5,239 nucleotides of DNA from Rickettsiales bacterium (GTDB lineage Bacteria > Pseudomonadota > Alphaproteobacteria > Rickettsiales > UBA3002). The notes under the pieces are model-generated. The model had not been told where the DNA came from and did not search any database. It saw only the letters and a list, made by a program, of their open reading frames with translations. Location: the NCBI GenBank assembly GCA_021300075.1, contig JAJTIB010000075.1, forward strand, positions 1 through 5,239, in the 5' to 3' direction. The translations under genes were made by a program, and so were the position numbers. Numbering within the stretch: position 1 is the stretch's first letter; each line of letters starts with the position of its first letter. Below are positions 1-5,239 of the stretch, piece after piece.

Positions 1-2009
1 ACCGGCGCACCCTGCGTGCGAAGATATTCGGTGATGGCTTCAACTTCCTTATCGCTGATAAAAGGCCCATGCACCCGCGTAATACGGCCACCACCAGCCA
101 TATGCAGCATGTCGCCCTGACCGAGCAATTGCTCCGCCCCCATCTCACCCAAAATCGTGCGCGAGTCGATTTTGCTCGTCACCTGAAACGAAATCCGGGT
201 GGGGAAATTGGCTTTGATGACGCCGGTAATAACATCAACCGATGGACGCTGTGTAGCCATAATGATGTGGATGCCCGCCGCACGCGCCATCTGCGCGAGA
301 CGCTGCACCGAAGTTTCGATTTCCTTGCCCGCGACCAGCATCAAGTCGGCCATTTCATCAACAACGACGACGATATACGGGAGCGCTGTCATATCGAGCG
401 GCTGTTTTTCCATGATGGGCGTGCCGGTTTCAGCATCAAAGCCGGTCTGCACAGTACGGGTCAGCTCCTCACCTTTTCGGCGCGCTTCTTCCAATCGCTT
501 ATTATAATTATCAATGTTACGCACGCCCAAATGGCTCATCAGCCGGTAGCGGTTTTCCATTTCCTTAACCGTCCATTTGAGTGCGACAATCGCCTTGCCA
601 GGCTCGGTAACAACGGGGCAAAGAAGATGCGGGATATCGTCATAAATCGAAAGCTCAAGCATCTTCGGGTCGATCATGATAAATTTACATTGCTCGGGCG
701 TGAGATGATAAACGAGCGACATGATCATGGTGTTGATCGCAACCGATTTGCCCGAGCCGGTCGTGCCCGCGACCAAGAGATGCGGCATCCGCGCAAGATC
801 GGCAATAATCGCCTCGCCGCTGATGTCCTTACCCAGTACCAGGGGCAGACTGGCCTCGGTCTTGATGTATTTTTCGTCCTCAAACAATTCCCGCAGATAC
901 ACAGTTTCGCGCTGCAGATTCGGGAGCTCAATACCAATCGCATTACGCCCGGGGATGACTGCAATCCGCGCCGAAATCGCACTCATCGAACGGGCGATAT
1001 CATCGGCGAGGCCAATCACGCGCGAAGATTTGATGCCCGGCGCAGGTTCGAGTTCATAAAGCGTCACCACCGGCCCGGGACGTACTTTGGTAATCTCACC
1101 CTTGATGCCGAAATCCATCAGCACTGATTCGAGGAGCCGCGCATTTTGTTCAAGCGCCGATTCGCTTTGCTGGCGCGCAGCCTTACCGGAAATCTTCTGC
1201 AAGAGGTTCAAAGAGGGCAAAGTAAAATCGCCCTTACGCAGGCGCAACTCGAGTGAGGATTGATCCTGCGGCATGCGGGTTTTTTTTGGCTCTACGCGCT
1301 TTTTCGGTTTGGGCGAAGCTGTCAGTTCCGGCGCGTCGCGCGCGGTTATTTCTTCCTCGGCCGCCTCTTCCCCACGCCAGGCATGGCGCAATCTGCATAG
1401 CTGCAGCCAAAGGCTGCGCGCTAATTGCGACAGCATCAAGGCGCCTTCGCGCAGCATAATCGAAAGGGCAATATACTCATGCCCGCGCAGCCCAAGTGCG
1501 AGCGGTAATGTCACGAGGAAGAGCATTGCTGCAATCATCATCGCGCCCAAGCTGGAAGCCAGTTTCACCAACCCTACTCCGACCACAATGCCTAGCGCAC
1601 CGGTCGCGCTGTCCAGCCAGGCGGAATCGGTAGAAGCCGCGAGCAACGCCACCAGAGTTGCGCCGCTAAGAAGCGCCATGACCAGTGCCAGCACCCGCCA
1701 GATCATACTGCCACTGCTGTCTTTCATCAGCCAGCGCCAGGCCCAGCCGAGCGGCGCAATCACCAGCAAAATCGTCATGGCACCAAAACTCTGGCGCAGT
1801 ATATCCGCAAGAATCGCACCGGGCTGTCCGAGCGCATTACGCGCCAGCCCCTCCCCCACCTGATTCCATGACGGGTCGCTCGAATGATAGGTGAGGAGTG
1901 CTGTGGCAATGAGAATACTCGCTGTCACCGCCAGCAGGGCATAAACCTCCCCTGCGCGGCGACTGATGAAGCCGGGCACCGGAATCGCCGTCATGAGTCT
2001 TGTGATCAT
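1..2009 (-). CDS. ftsK: DNA translocase FtsK, partial (C-terminus beyond the window)
   Basis: FtsK is the septum-anchored hexameric ATPase that pumps chromosomal DNA during division and helps XerCD resolve dimers. The minus-strand frame is open from the ATG at 2009 to the edge, giving 669 codons with no stop. Residues about 22-175 hold several hydrophobic segments (roughly 22-41, 75-94, 104-125 and 134-174), the membrane anchor. A short charged linker (about 212-260, rich in E, K and P) follows, far shorter than in E. coli. The alpha/beta motor begins near 285. Walker A GTTGSGKS is at 415-422, Walker B ends in DE at 551-552 after a run of I/V, and the family motif ATQRPSVDVITG lies at 585-596, followed by the typical IDSRTILGEMGAEQLLG stretch. 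The last part of the motor and the gamma winged-helix (KOPS-reading) domain are missing because the window ends. The start at 2009 is preferred over an in-frame ATG at 1994 because GGGAG lies 5 bases upstream of it. It is transcribed divergently from ffs-dnaX. Identity is very secure. Confidence 0.97.
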   Translation of the reverse strand, partial: MITRLMTAIPVPGFISRRAGEVYALLAVTASILIATALLTYHSSDPSWNQVGEGLARNALGQPGAILADILRQSFGAMTILLVIAPLGWAWRWLMKDSSGSMIWRVLALVMALLSGATLVALLAASTDSAWLDSATGALGIVVGVGLVKLASSLGAMMIAAMLFLVTLPLALGLRGHEYIALSIMLREGALMLSQLARSLWLQLCRLRHAWRGEEAAEEEITARDAPELTASPKPKKRVEPKKTRMPQDQSSLELRLRKGDFTLPSLNLLQKISGKAARQQSESALEQNARLLESVLMDFGIKGEITKVRPGPVVTLYELEPAPGIKSSRVIGLADDIARSMSAISARIAVIPGRNAIGIELPNLQRETVYLRELFEDEKYIKTEASLPLVLGKDISGEAIIADLARMPHLLVAGTTGSGKSVAINTMIMSLVYHLTPEQCKFIMIDPKMLELSIYDDIPHLLCPVVTEPGKAIVALKWTVKEMENRYRLMSHLGVRNIDNYNKRLEEARRKGEELTRTVQTGFDAETGTPIMEKQPLDMTALPYIVVVVDEMADLMLVAGKEIETSVQRLAQMARAAGIHIIMATQRPSVDVITGVIKANFPTRISFQVTSKIDSRTILGEMGAEQLLGQGDMLHMAGGGRITRVHGPFISDKEVEAITEYLRTQGAP

Positions 2010-2014
2010 TTCTG

Positions 2015-2019
2015 CTCCC
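2015..2019 (-). promoter_or_regulatory. Ribosome binding site of ftsK
   Basis: On the minus strand GGGAG is followed by 5 bases and then the ATG at 2009. The alternative ATG at 1994, five codons in, has no purine-rich Shine-Dalgarno-like stretch at proper spacing. The site therefore decides the start. Confidence 0.6.
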
Positions 2020-2022
2020 GTG

Positions 2023-2043
2023 ATCCCGAATTGATTTCGGGAT
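2023..2043. repeat. Perfect 8-bp inverted repeat in the ftsK leader
   Basis: ATCCCGAA (2023-2030) and TTCGGGAT (2036-2043) are exact reverse complements around a 5-base loop. The left arm is preceded by GTG, so it begins GTGATCCCGAA, close to the GTCATCCCG-type extragenic palindromes scattered in many alphaproteobacterial genomes (family-level recollection, not searched). On the minus strand it would fold in the ftsK mRNA 4 bases upstream of the GGGAG ribosome binding site, so it could affect translation. There is no T-run on either side, so it is not a classical terminator. Confidence 0.7.
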
Positions 2044-2060
2044 AGCGTTGTTCTTGTGCG

Positions 2061-2084
2061 TCACCCCGGTCTCGTCCCGGGACC
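2061..2084. repeat. Second short palindrome of the same GTCAYCCC type
   Basis: CCCGG (2065-2069) pairs with CCGGG (2077-2081) around a 7-base loop. The block starts GCGTCACCCCGG and ends CCCGGGACC, which parallels the neighbouring hairpin at 2023-2043 in form but not in exact sequence. It may be a diverged second copy of one extragenic palindrome family. The stem is short, so the call rests mainly on the resemblance. Confidence 0.45.
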
Positions 2085-2144
2085 TCCCGCAAAGCCAGCC
2101 GCAGAAGATCCCGGTATTGCTCACGCAAATCGGGACAACCCTAC

Positions 2145-2153
2145 TTATCCACA
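2145..2153 (+). promoter_or_regulatory. Perfect DnaA-box match, TTATCCACA
   Basis: The nine bases equal the high-affinity E. coli-type DnaA box. They sit in the loop of a small inverted repeat, ACCCT (2138-2142) and AGGGT (2157-2161), about 135 bases upstream of the ftsK start. I see no second match in the intergenic region and no AT-rich unwinding element, so it is not an origin. A single box may regulate ftsK or ffs, or titrate DnaA. A chance match is possible. Confidence 0.45.
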
Positions 2154-2256
2154 GGCAGGGTAGCCCCTTCTCAGACTCGTATTCAAGCCAAAAACCACGG
2201 GTTTCGTCGATTCTTCAGGAAGGATAGACCAACTGTTGCCAAAAAGAGCCAGACGC

Positions 2257-2284
2257 TTGCATTCCACCGCCATTGCCCTAGATT
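2257..2284 (+). promoter_or_regulatory. Probable sigma-70 type promoter of ffs
   Basis: TTGCAT (2257-2262), preceded by C as in the alphaproteobacterial CTTG -35 core, is separated by 16 bases from TAGATT (2279-2284), which matches 4 of 6 positions of TATAAT. Transcription starting 6-7 bases downstream would begin at about 2290-2291, exactly where the closing stem of the SRP RNA begins. Each hexamer is weak alone; the agreement with the RNA 5' end supports the call. Confidence 0.5.
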
Positions 2285-2289
2285 GCGGA

Positions 2290-2380
2290 TGGCTGGCGGC
2301 GGGCGATGTCCTTTGAAAACCCGGTCAGGGTCGAAAGACAGCAGCCGTATCGAATATGCATCGGGTCGTCGTCAGCCACT
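2290..2380 (+). ncRNA. ffs: Signal recognition particle RNA, small bacterial type (4.5S-like)
   Basis: This RNA binds Ffh to form the SRP, which delivers ribosomes making membrane proteins to FtsY. The diagnostic part is GGTCAGG (2323-2329) and AGCAGCC (2340-2346), the two sides of the Ffh-binding symmetric loop in helix 8. Between them are GTC, the tetraloop GAAA (2333-2336) and GAC. The outer stem is long: TGGCTG (2290-2295) pairs with CAGCCA (2373-2378), then GCGGCGG (2296-2302) pairs with 2366-2372 using some G-U pairs, and CGATG (2304-2308) pairs with CATCG (2359-2363). The downstream GGGTCGTCGTCAGCC side is typical of alphaproteobacterial SRP RNAs. No Alu domain is present, as expected for the small form. 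A T-rich stretch follows the stem (about 2380-2389) and may end transcription. It lies upstream of dnaX, a common position for this gene. Exact ends are inferred from pairing and may be off by several bases. The usual loop is GGAA, so GAAA is unusual. Confidence 0.9.
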
Positions 2381-2414
2381 TATTTCTTCACCCCCGGCTC
2401 GGTTTCCTTGCCTT

Positions 2415-2455
2415 GCCATGGGGTGCCGCTTCGCGGGCTCATGGCTGACTCAGCC
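2415..2455 (+). other. Hairpins in the dnaX leader, two mutually exclusive folds
   Basis: GCCATG (2415-2420) is the exact reverse complement of CATGGC (2440-2445), with an inner stem around CCGC-TTC-GCGG (about 2426-2436). Overlapping the right arm is GGCTGACTCAGCC (2443-2455), a perfect odd palindrome that could fold as a 5-bp stem with an ACT loop. Both cannot form at once, since 2443-2445 is shared. There is no T-run, so neither is an intrinsic terminator. A role in the dnaX leader is unproven. Confidence 0.4.
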
Positions 2456-2538
2456 TGCTGACCTCGCGCAGCGAACAACGACGCACGAACCACTGACTTA
2501 AAAAGCAAAAACCTCCAGGCTCACCGCTCAAGGCTTCT

Positions 2539-4239
2539 ATGTACCGCGTTCTTGCCCGTAAATACCGCCCGCAGACTTTTGCCGATCTCATCGGGCAGGA
2601 GGTGCTGGTGCGTACCCTCACCAATGCTTTTGCCTCGGGGCGCATCGCCCATGCCTTCCTGCTCACCGGTATTCGCGGCATTGGCAAAACCACCACCGCC
2701 CGCATCATCGCCCGCGGTCTTAATTGCATTGGCGCGGATGGTAAGGGTGAAGCCACGACCGACCCGTGCGGGGTCTGCGCCAATTGTATCGCCATCCGCG
2801 ATGACCGACATGTGGACGTGATCGAAATGGACGCCGCCTCGCGCACCGGAGTGGATGATATACGGGAGATTATCGACTCGGTGCAATATGCGCCCACCAG
2901 CGCGCGCTATAAAGTTTATATCATCGACGAAGTGCATATGCTGAGTAAGAACGCATTCAACGCGCTCCTCAAAACGCTCGAAGAACCGCCACCGCATGTG
3001 AAATTTATTTTTGCGACCACCGAGATACGCAAAATCCCCGTCACCATTATTTCCCGCTGTCAGCGTTTTGATTTGCGCCGCGTGGACGGCGATACGCTGA
3101 CGCGGCACCTCATCAGCGTCGCTGAGCGCGAGCAGGTCGCACTTGATGCGCTCTCAGCGGAGCTGATTGCGGTCGCCGCCGAAGGCTCGGTGCGCGATGC
3201 ACTATCGATTCTTGATCAGGCCATGGCGCTAGAAACAGATGCGACCGGCGCTACCCATATCACGCCAGAATCACTGCGCGAAATGCTTGGGATTGCAGAT
3301 AAGTCGCGCAGTTTCCTGCTGCTCGAACAGGTCCTGACCGGCAAAGTGGAAGCGGCGCTCTCTCTGGTCGGCACGCTCTATCAACAAGGCATCGACCCGT
3401 CGCTGCTGCTTAACGATTTGATGGAAATCACCCATTACCTTACCCGTATTCTCGCTGCCCCCAGCCTCGCGGGCGACGTGCATTATTCCCCTCAAGAACA
3501 GGAAACCGCCAAACGTCTGGCGGCGGATCTGAGCGTGCCGGCACTTGCCCGCGCCTGGCAAATTCTGCTCAAAGGGGCCGAAGAAATGCGCGAAACCAGC
3601 CAGCCCCTCGCCGGTCTCGAGATGATTCTAGTGCGGCTTGGTTACGCCAGCGAATTACCACCCCCTGCAACACTCATAAGGCAGTTGCAGGAAGGGAGTG
3701 GTTCGTTGCCCTTGGCCAGCCTGCCCTCCGAAGCCTCGTCGAAGGAGGGTGGCCAGAAAAATACTTTGCCGGCAGCGGCATCTCCCCTGCCCCAGCGGCG
3801 AGAGGAAATTCACCCTTCACGCGCCACGCTCCACGCTTCAACACCTGCCGCACTCGCCCTGCAACCGGAAATCCTGCCCACGCTTGCAACATTTGAAGAC
3901 GTCGTGGCGCTGTTTGAGTCAAAGCGCGAGGCCATCCTCACGCATCACCTTACGCATGATTTGCGACTGGTGCGCTTCACCACTGGCCGCATCGAGATGC
4001 GTCCCGTGACCCATCTCGCCCCGGATATTCCTGCGCGCATCAACCGTCATTTGAGCGACTGGACGGGGACACGCTGGAACCTTGTCTTCAGCGAGGAAGA
4101 AGGCGCGCCAACACTTGCCGATCAGAAAAAACAGGCGCTTGAGCAAGCCCGCGCTTACGCCGCTTCTCACCCCAAAGTACAGGCGGTTCTGAATGCCTTT
4201 CCCGGCGCAAAAATTATTGATTTCGTACCCAACCCATAA
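2539..4239 (+). CDS. dnaX: DNA polymerase III subunits gamma and tau (clamp loader)
   Basis: DnaX forms the ATPase core of the clamp loader that places the beta clamp on primed DNA and, as tau, tethers polymerase and helicase. The 566-residue product opens with the classic YRVLARKYRP...F..LIGQ. Walker A GIRGIGKT is at 44-51, and the zinc cysteines are C63, C77, C80 and C83. The DEVH Walker B is at 130-133, sensor-1 ATTE at 159-162, the SRC arginine-finger motif at 172-174, and the sensor-2 region SVRDALSILDQA at 217-228. The collar domain III runs to about 370. A low-complexity linker (about 372-445) of unusual DNA follows, and the C-terminal domain (about 448-566) resembles the conserved gamma/tau C-terminal domain of alphaproteobacteria (DUF3646 type, from memory). 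The ATG at 2539 matches the family N-terminus; AAGG (2530-2533) lies 5 bases upstream. ybaB starts 9 bases after the stop. I see no convincing slippery site for a gamma form. Confidence 0.97.
   Translation: MYRVLARKYRPQTFADLIGQEVLVRTLTNAFASGRIAHAFLLTGIRGIGKTTTARIIARGLNCIGADGKGEATTDPCGVCANCIAIRDDRHVDVIEMDAASRTGVDDIREIIDSVQYAPTSARYKVYIIDEVHMLSKNAFNALLKTLEEPPPHVKFIFATTEIRKIPVTIISRCQRFDLRRVDGDTLTRHLISVAEREQVALDALSAELIAVAAEGSVRDALSILDQAMALETDATGATHITPESLREMLGIADKSRSFLLLEQVLTGKVEAALSLVGTLYQQGIDPSLLLNDLMEITHYLTRILAAPSLAGDVHYSPQEQETAKRLAADLSVPALARAWQILLKGAEEMRETSQPLAGLEMILVRLGYASELPPPATLIRQLQEGSGSLPLASLPSEASSKEGGQKNTLPAAASPLPQRREEIHPSRATLHASTPAALALQPEILPTLATFEDVVALFESKREAILTHHLTHDLRLVRFTTGRIEMRPVTHLAPDIPARINRHLSDWTGTRWNLVFSEEEGAPTLADQKKQALEQARAYAASHPKVQAVLNAFPGAKIIDFVPNP
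3714..3754 (+). repeat. Palindromic repeat-like element inside the dnaX linker
   Basis: CCCTCC (3724-3729) pairs with GGAGGG (3744-3749), and just outside, GGCCA (3714-3718) pairs with TGGCC (3750-3754) with a 5-base bulge on the left side. The interior has the CCGAAGCC...TCGAAGG look of extragenic palindromes common in many bacterial genomes. It encodes roughly residues 392-406 (SLPSEASSKEGG), a low-complexity part of the linker between the collar and the C-terminal domain. The frame stays open. Whether copies exist elsewhere in the genome cannot be seen here. Confidence 0.5.
3818..3838 (+). repeat. Three tandem 7-base units in the dnaX linker
   Basis: CACGCGC, CACGCTC and CACGCTT follow each other without a gap. 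The unit is not a multiple of three, but three copies add 21 bases and keep the frame. The translation around it is SRATLHAS (residues 427-434), still within the linker. It may be a slippage product. Three imperfect copies could also arise by chance in this composition. Confidence 0.45.
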
Positions 4240-4248
4240 GAGGACACC

Positions 4249-4563
4249 ATGAATATCCAGAAAATGTTGAAACAAGCGCAGGAAATGCAATCCAAACTCG
4301 CCGAAATGAACCGCGACCTTGAGACGCGCGAGGTGGAAGGCGCGTCTGGCAGTGGCGCAGTAAAACTAACACTCAGCGGCAAGGGACATTTGCTGCGGGT
4401 GGCGATTGAGCCAGCGGCGATGGAAGACCGCGAGTTGCTGGAGGATTTACTGGTGCTCGCCCATCGCGACGCCAAAGATAAAATGGACGCGATGGTGAAT
4501 GATGCCATGAGCAGCGCCACGGGCGATCTGGCGTTGCCCTCTGGCTTCAAACTGCCATTTTAG
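4249..4563 (+). CDS. ybaB: Nucleoid-associated protein, YbaB/EbfC family
   Basis: Members of this family are small dimeric DNA-binding proteins of the nucleoid. The 104-residue length is normal. The N-terminal helix has the family pattern QKMLKQAQEMQ (4-14). The central strands carry VEGASGSGAVKLTLSGKG (29-46), equivalent to the conserved G-x-G-x-V-x-V-x-x-x-G-x-G stretch, and I53EP matches the I-D/E-P step. LLEDLLVLAHRDAKDK (63-78) is the second long helix, and the protein ends in the typical LPSGFKLPF. GAGGA-like sequence (GAGGA at 4240-4244) lies 4 bases upstream of the ATG and overlaps the space after the dnaX stop, so translation is probably coupled. It lies between dnaX and recR, its usual place, which has led to proposed links with recombination repair. 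Identity is secure; the precise cellular function of the family is less settled. Confidence 0.96.
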   Translation: MNIQKMLKQAQEMQSKLAEMNRDLETREVEGASGSGAVKLTLSGKGHLLRVAIEPAAMEDRELLEDLLVLAHRDAKDKMDAMVNDAMSSATGDLALPSGFKLPF

Positions 4564-4592
4564 TTTGGCAGGTATTCTGCAAAGTAGGAACC

Positions 4593-5183
4593 ATGGCACA
4601 GGCAATTGATAAACTCGTGGCGGAACTCTCCCGCCTGCCGGGCGTGGGCACGCGCTCGGCGCGACGCCTCGCGCTGCACCTGCTGCGCCAACAGGAGACG
4701 CGGATTCCACCACTCGTCGCCGCACTCGATCTGGCGCGGCGCGAGGTCAGGCAATGCCGCACGTGCGGTTCGCTTGATGACTCAGACCCCTGCCATATCT
4801 GCGCCGACGAACGGCGCGACCCGAGTATTGTCTGTGTGGTCGAAGACGTCGCCGATGTTTGGGCGATGGAGCGCAGCCGCGCTTACCGTGGTCAATACCA
4901 CGTGCTTGGCGGCACGCTCTCGGCGATTGACGGGCGCGGGCCGGAGACGCTCAGCATCGCGCCGCTCGTCGCGCGCGTGGCCGCGCAGCAGGTGCAGGAA
5001 GTGATTCTGGCGCTGGGCTCAACCGTGGCCGGCCAGACCACCGCCCATTATGTGGCCGAGCGTCTGGCGGCAAGTGGTGTCCGCATCACCCGCCTCGCGC
5101 AAGGGATTCCGGTGGGCGGGGAGCTCGATTATCTCGATGACGGCACACTCAGCGCCGCGCTTCAGGCGCGCCTGGTTTATTGA
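4593..5183 (+). CDS. recR: Recombination mediator protein RecR
   Basis: RecR works with RecO and RecF to load RecA on SSB-coated gaps during repair and fork restart. The 196-residue length is standard. The helix-hairpin-helix LPGVGTRSARRLALHLL is at 15-31. A C4 zinc finger uses C55, C58, C67 and C70. The Toprim domain begins with IVCVVEDVADVWAME (79-93, E84) and continues through YHVLGGTLSAIDGRGPE (102-118). LALGSTVAGQTTAHYVAERL (139-158) and GIPVGGELDYLDDGTL (171-186) close the family signature; the latter corresponds to the conserved G-x-P-V-G-G-x-L-x-Y-x-D-x-x-T-L motif. Position 146 is alanine, where I recall an acidic residue in most orthologues (TVEG/TVDG). AGGA (4586-4589) precedes the ATG by 3 bases, a short but acceptable spacing. 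The gene follows ybaB by 29 bases and is probably the last gene of the dnaX-ybaB-recR transcript, since a palindrome starts right after its stop. Confidence 0.97.
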   Translation: MAQAIDKLVAELSRLPGVGTRSARRLALHLLRQQETRIPPLVAALDLARREVRQCRTCGSLDDSDPCHICADERRDPSIVCVVEDVADVWAMERSRAYRGQYHVLGGTLSAIDGRGPETLSIAPLVARVAAQQVQEVILALGSTVAGQTTAHYVAERLAASGVRITRLAQGIPVGGELDYLDDGTLSAALQARLVY

Positions 5184-5193
5184 AGAGATTTTT

Positions 5194-5239
5194 GTCATTC
5201 CCGAGTTAGCGAAATCCACATGCGCGAGGATTTGGCAAC
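5194..5239. repeat. Large extragenic palindrome after recR, cut by the window end
   Basis: The left arm starts GTCATTCCCGAG (5194-5205) and runs on as TTAGCGAAATCC (5206-5217). After a 10-base loop, the right arm GGATTTGGCAAC (5228-5239) pairs with 5205-5217, with one mismatch (5211 with 5234) and one bulged base (5208). The pairing is still going at the last base of the window. It lies 10 bases after the recR stop and could serve as a transcription end or mRNA stabiliser. It resembles GTCATTCCC-type dispersed palindromes and, loosely, the hairpins upstream of ftsK. Confidence 0.6.

Larger units (their letters stand above)
2010..2289. other. Divergent intergenic region between ftsK and ffs
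   Basis: These 280 bases carry no convincing protein gene. The ftsK-proximal part (2010-2085) holds two hairpin-forming sequences that would lie in the ftsK 5' leader. The middle has a perfect DnaA-box match, and the right end holds the probable ffs promoter. A possible ftsK promoter on the minus strand is CTTGAA (complement of about 2183-2188) with a weak TACCCT about 18 bases on; it is too poor to call. Positions about 2165-2250 show nothing I can name. Confidence 0.6.

Noticed and set aside
69..1127. A 352-codon plus-strand open frame
   Set aside because: It lies opposite ftsK, whose minus-strand frame carries all family motifs. The antisense product has no recognisable domain and its arginine/histidine-rich composition is typical of a shadow frame.
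1273..1863. A 196-codon plus-strand open frame
   Set aside because: It is antisense to the FtsK membrane region, and its serine/alanine-rich product is what the complement of such codons gives.
2138..2289. Replication origin near the DnaA box
   Set aside because: Only one box is present, with no box cluster, no AT-rich unwinding region and no typical origin neighbours.
2283..2501. A 72-codon plus-strand open frame
   Set aside because: It overlaps the SRP RNA, whose structure explains the sequence better. The product resembles nothing known to me.
2439..3108. Two minus-strand open frames (2439-2897 and 2521-3108)
   Set aside because: Both are antisense to the conserved DnaX ATPase domain and have no motifs of their own.
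3714..3762. The linker hairpin plus the A5 run (3757-3761) as a programmed frameshift signal
   Set aside because: The A run lies after the hairpin, not before it, the in-frame context is CAG AAA AAT with no good -1 re-pairing, and the -1 frame stays open for many codons.
4126..4131. A run of six A in dnaX as a possible frameshift site for a gamma form
   Set aside because: It falls at codons 530-531, near the C-terminus, so slipping there would not yield a gamma-like protein. The heptamer also lacks the X XXY YYZ form because G precedes the run.
1..5239. CRISPR array, insertion sequence, prophage or defence system
   Set aside because: No regularly spaced direct repeats, transposase, integrase or phage genes are visible; every protein gene is a conserved housekeeping gene.

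Overview
The window is a housekeeping stretch of a bacterial chromosome. It holds four protein genes and one RNA gene: a partial ftsK on the minus strand, and divergently the SRP RNA gene (ffs), dnaX, a ybaB/EbfC-family gene and recR on the plus strand. The base composition looks moderately GC-rich (not counted). The DnaX N-terminus, the alphaproteobacterial-type DnaX C-terminal domain, the RecR TVxGQTTAHY motif and the short SRP RNA all point to an alphaproteobacterium. Genus cannot be assigned from this sequence.

Layout. Positions 1-2009 (minus) are the first 669 codons of FtsK, running off the left edge before the end of the motor and the gamma domain. Positions 2010-2289 are a divergent intergenic region with two short GTSAYCCC-type hairpins just upstream of ftsK, one perfect DnaA-box match and a promoter-like pair. 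That promoter points at the SRP RNA (about 2290-2380), recognised by its conserved apical hairpin and a long closing stem. A 158-base leader with a hairpin follows, then dnaX (2539-4239), ybaB (4249-4563) and recR (4593-5183) in a tight same-strand cluster. The window ends inside what looks like the right arm of another large extragenic palindrome.

How the genes fit together. dnaX encodes the clamp-loader tau subunit, RecR acts in RecFOR-mediated gap repair and restart, and YbaB/EbfC is a nucleoid-associated protein. The three are a widely conserved cluster and probably one transcript. The SRP RNA upstream of dnaX is a recurrent arrangement in bacteria. FtsK handles chromosome segregation at the division septum.

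I found no new biological system here. The items most worth a second look are the SRP RNA, whose normally GGAA-capped apical hairpin is rewritten as a GUC-GAAA-GAC hairpin with pairing preserved; a palindrome-bearing, repeat-like linker inside dnaX that looks like repeat DNA accommodated in frame; and the palindromes flanking ftsK and recR.
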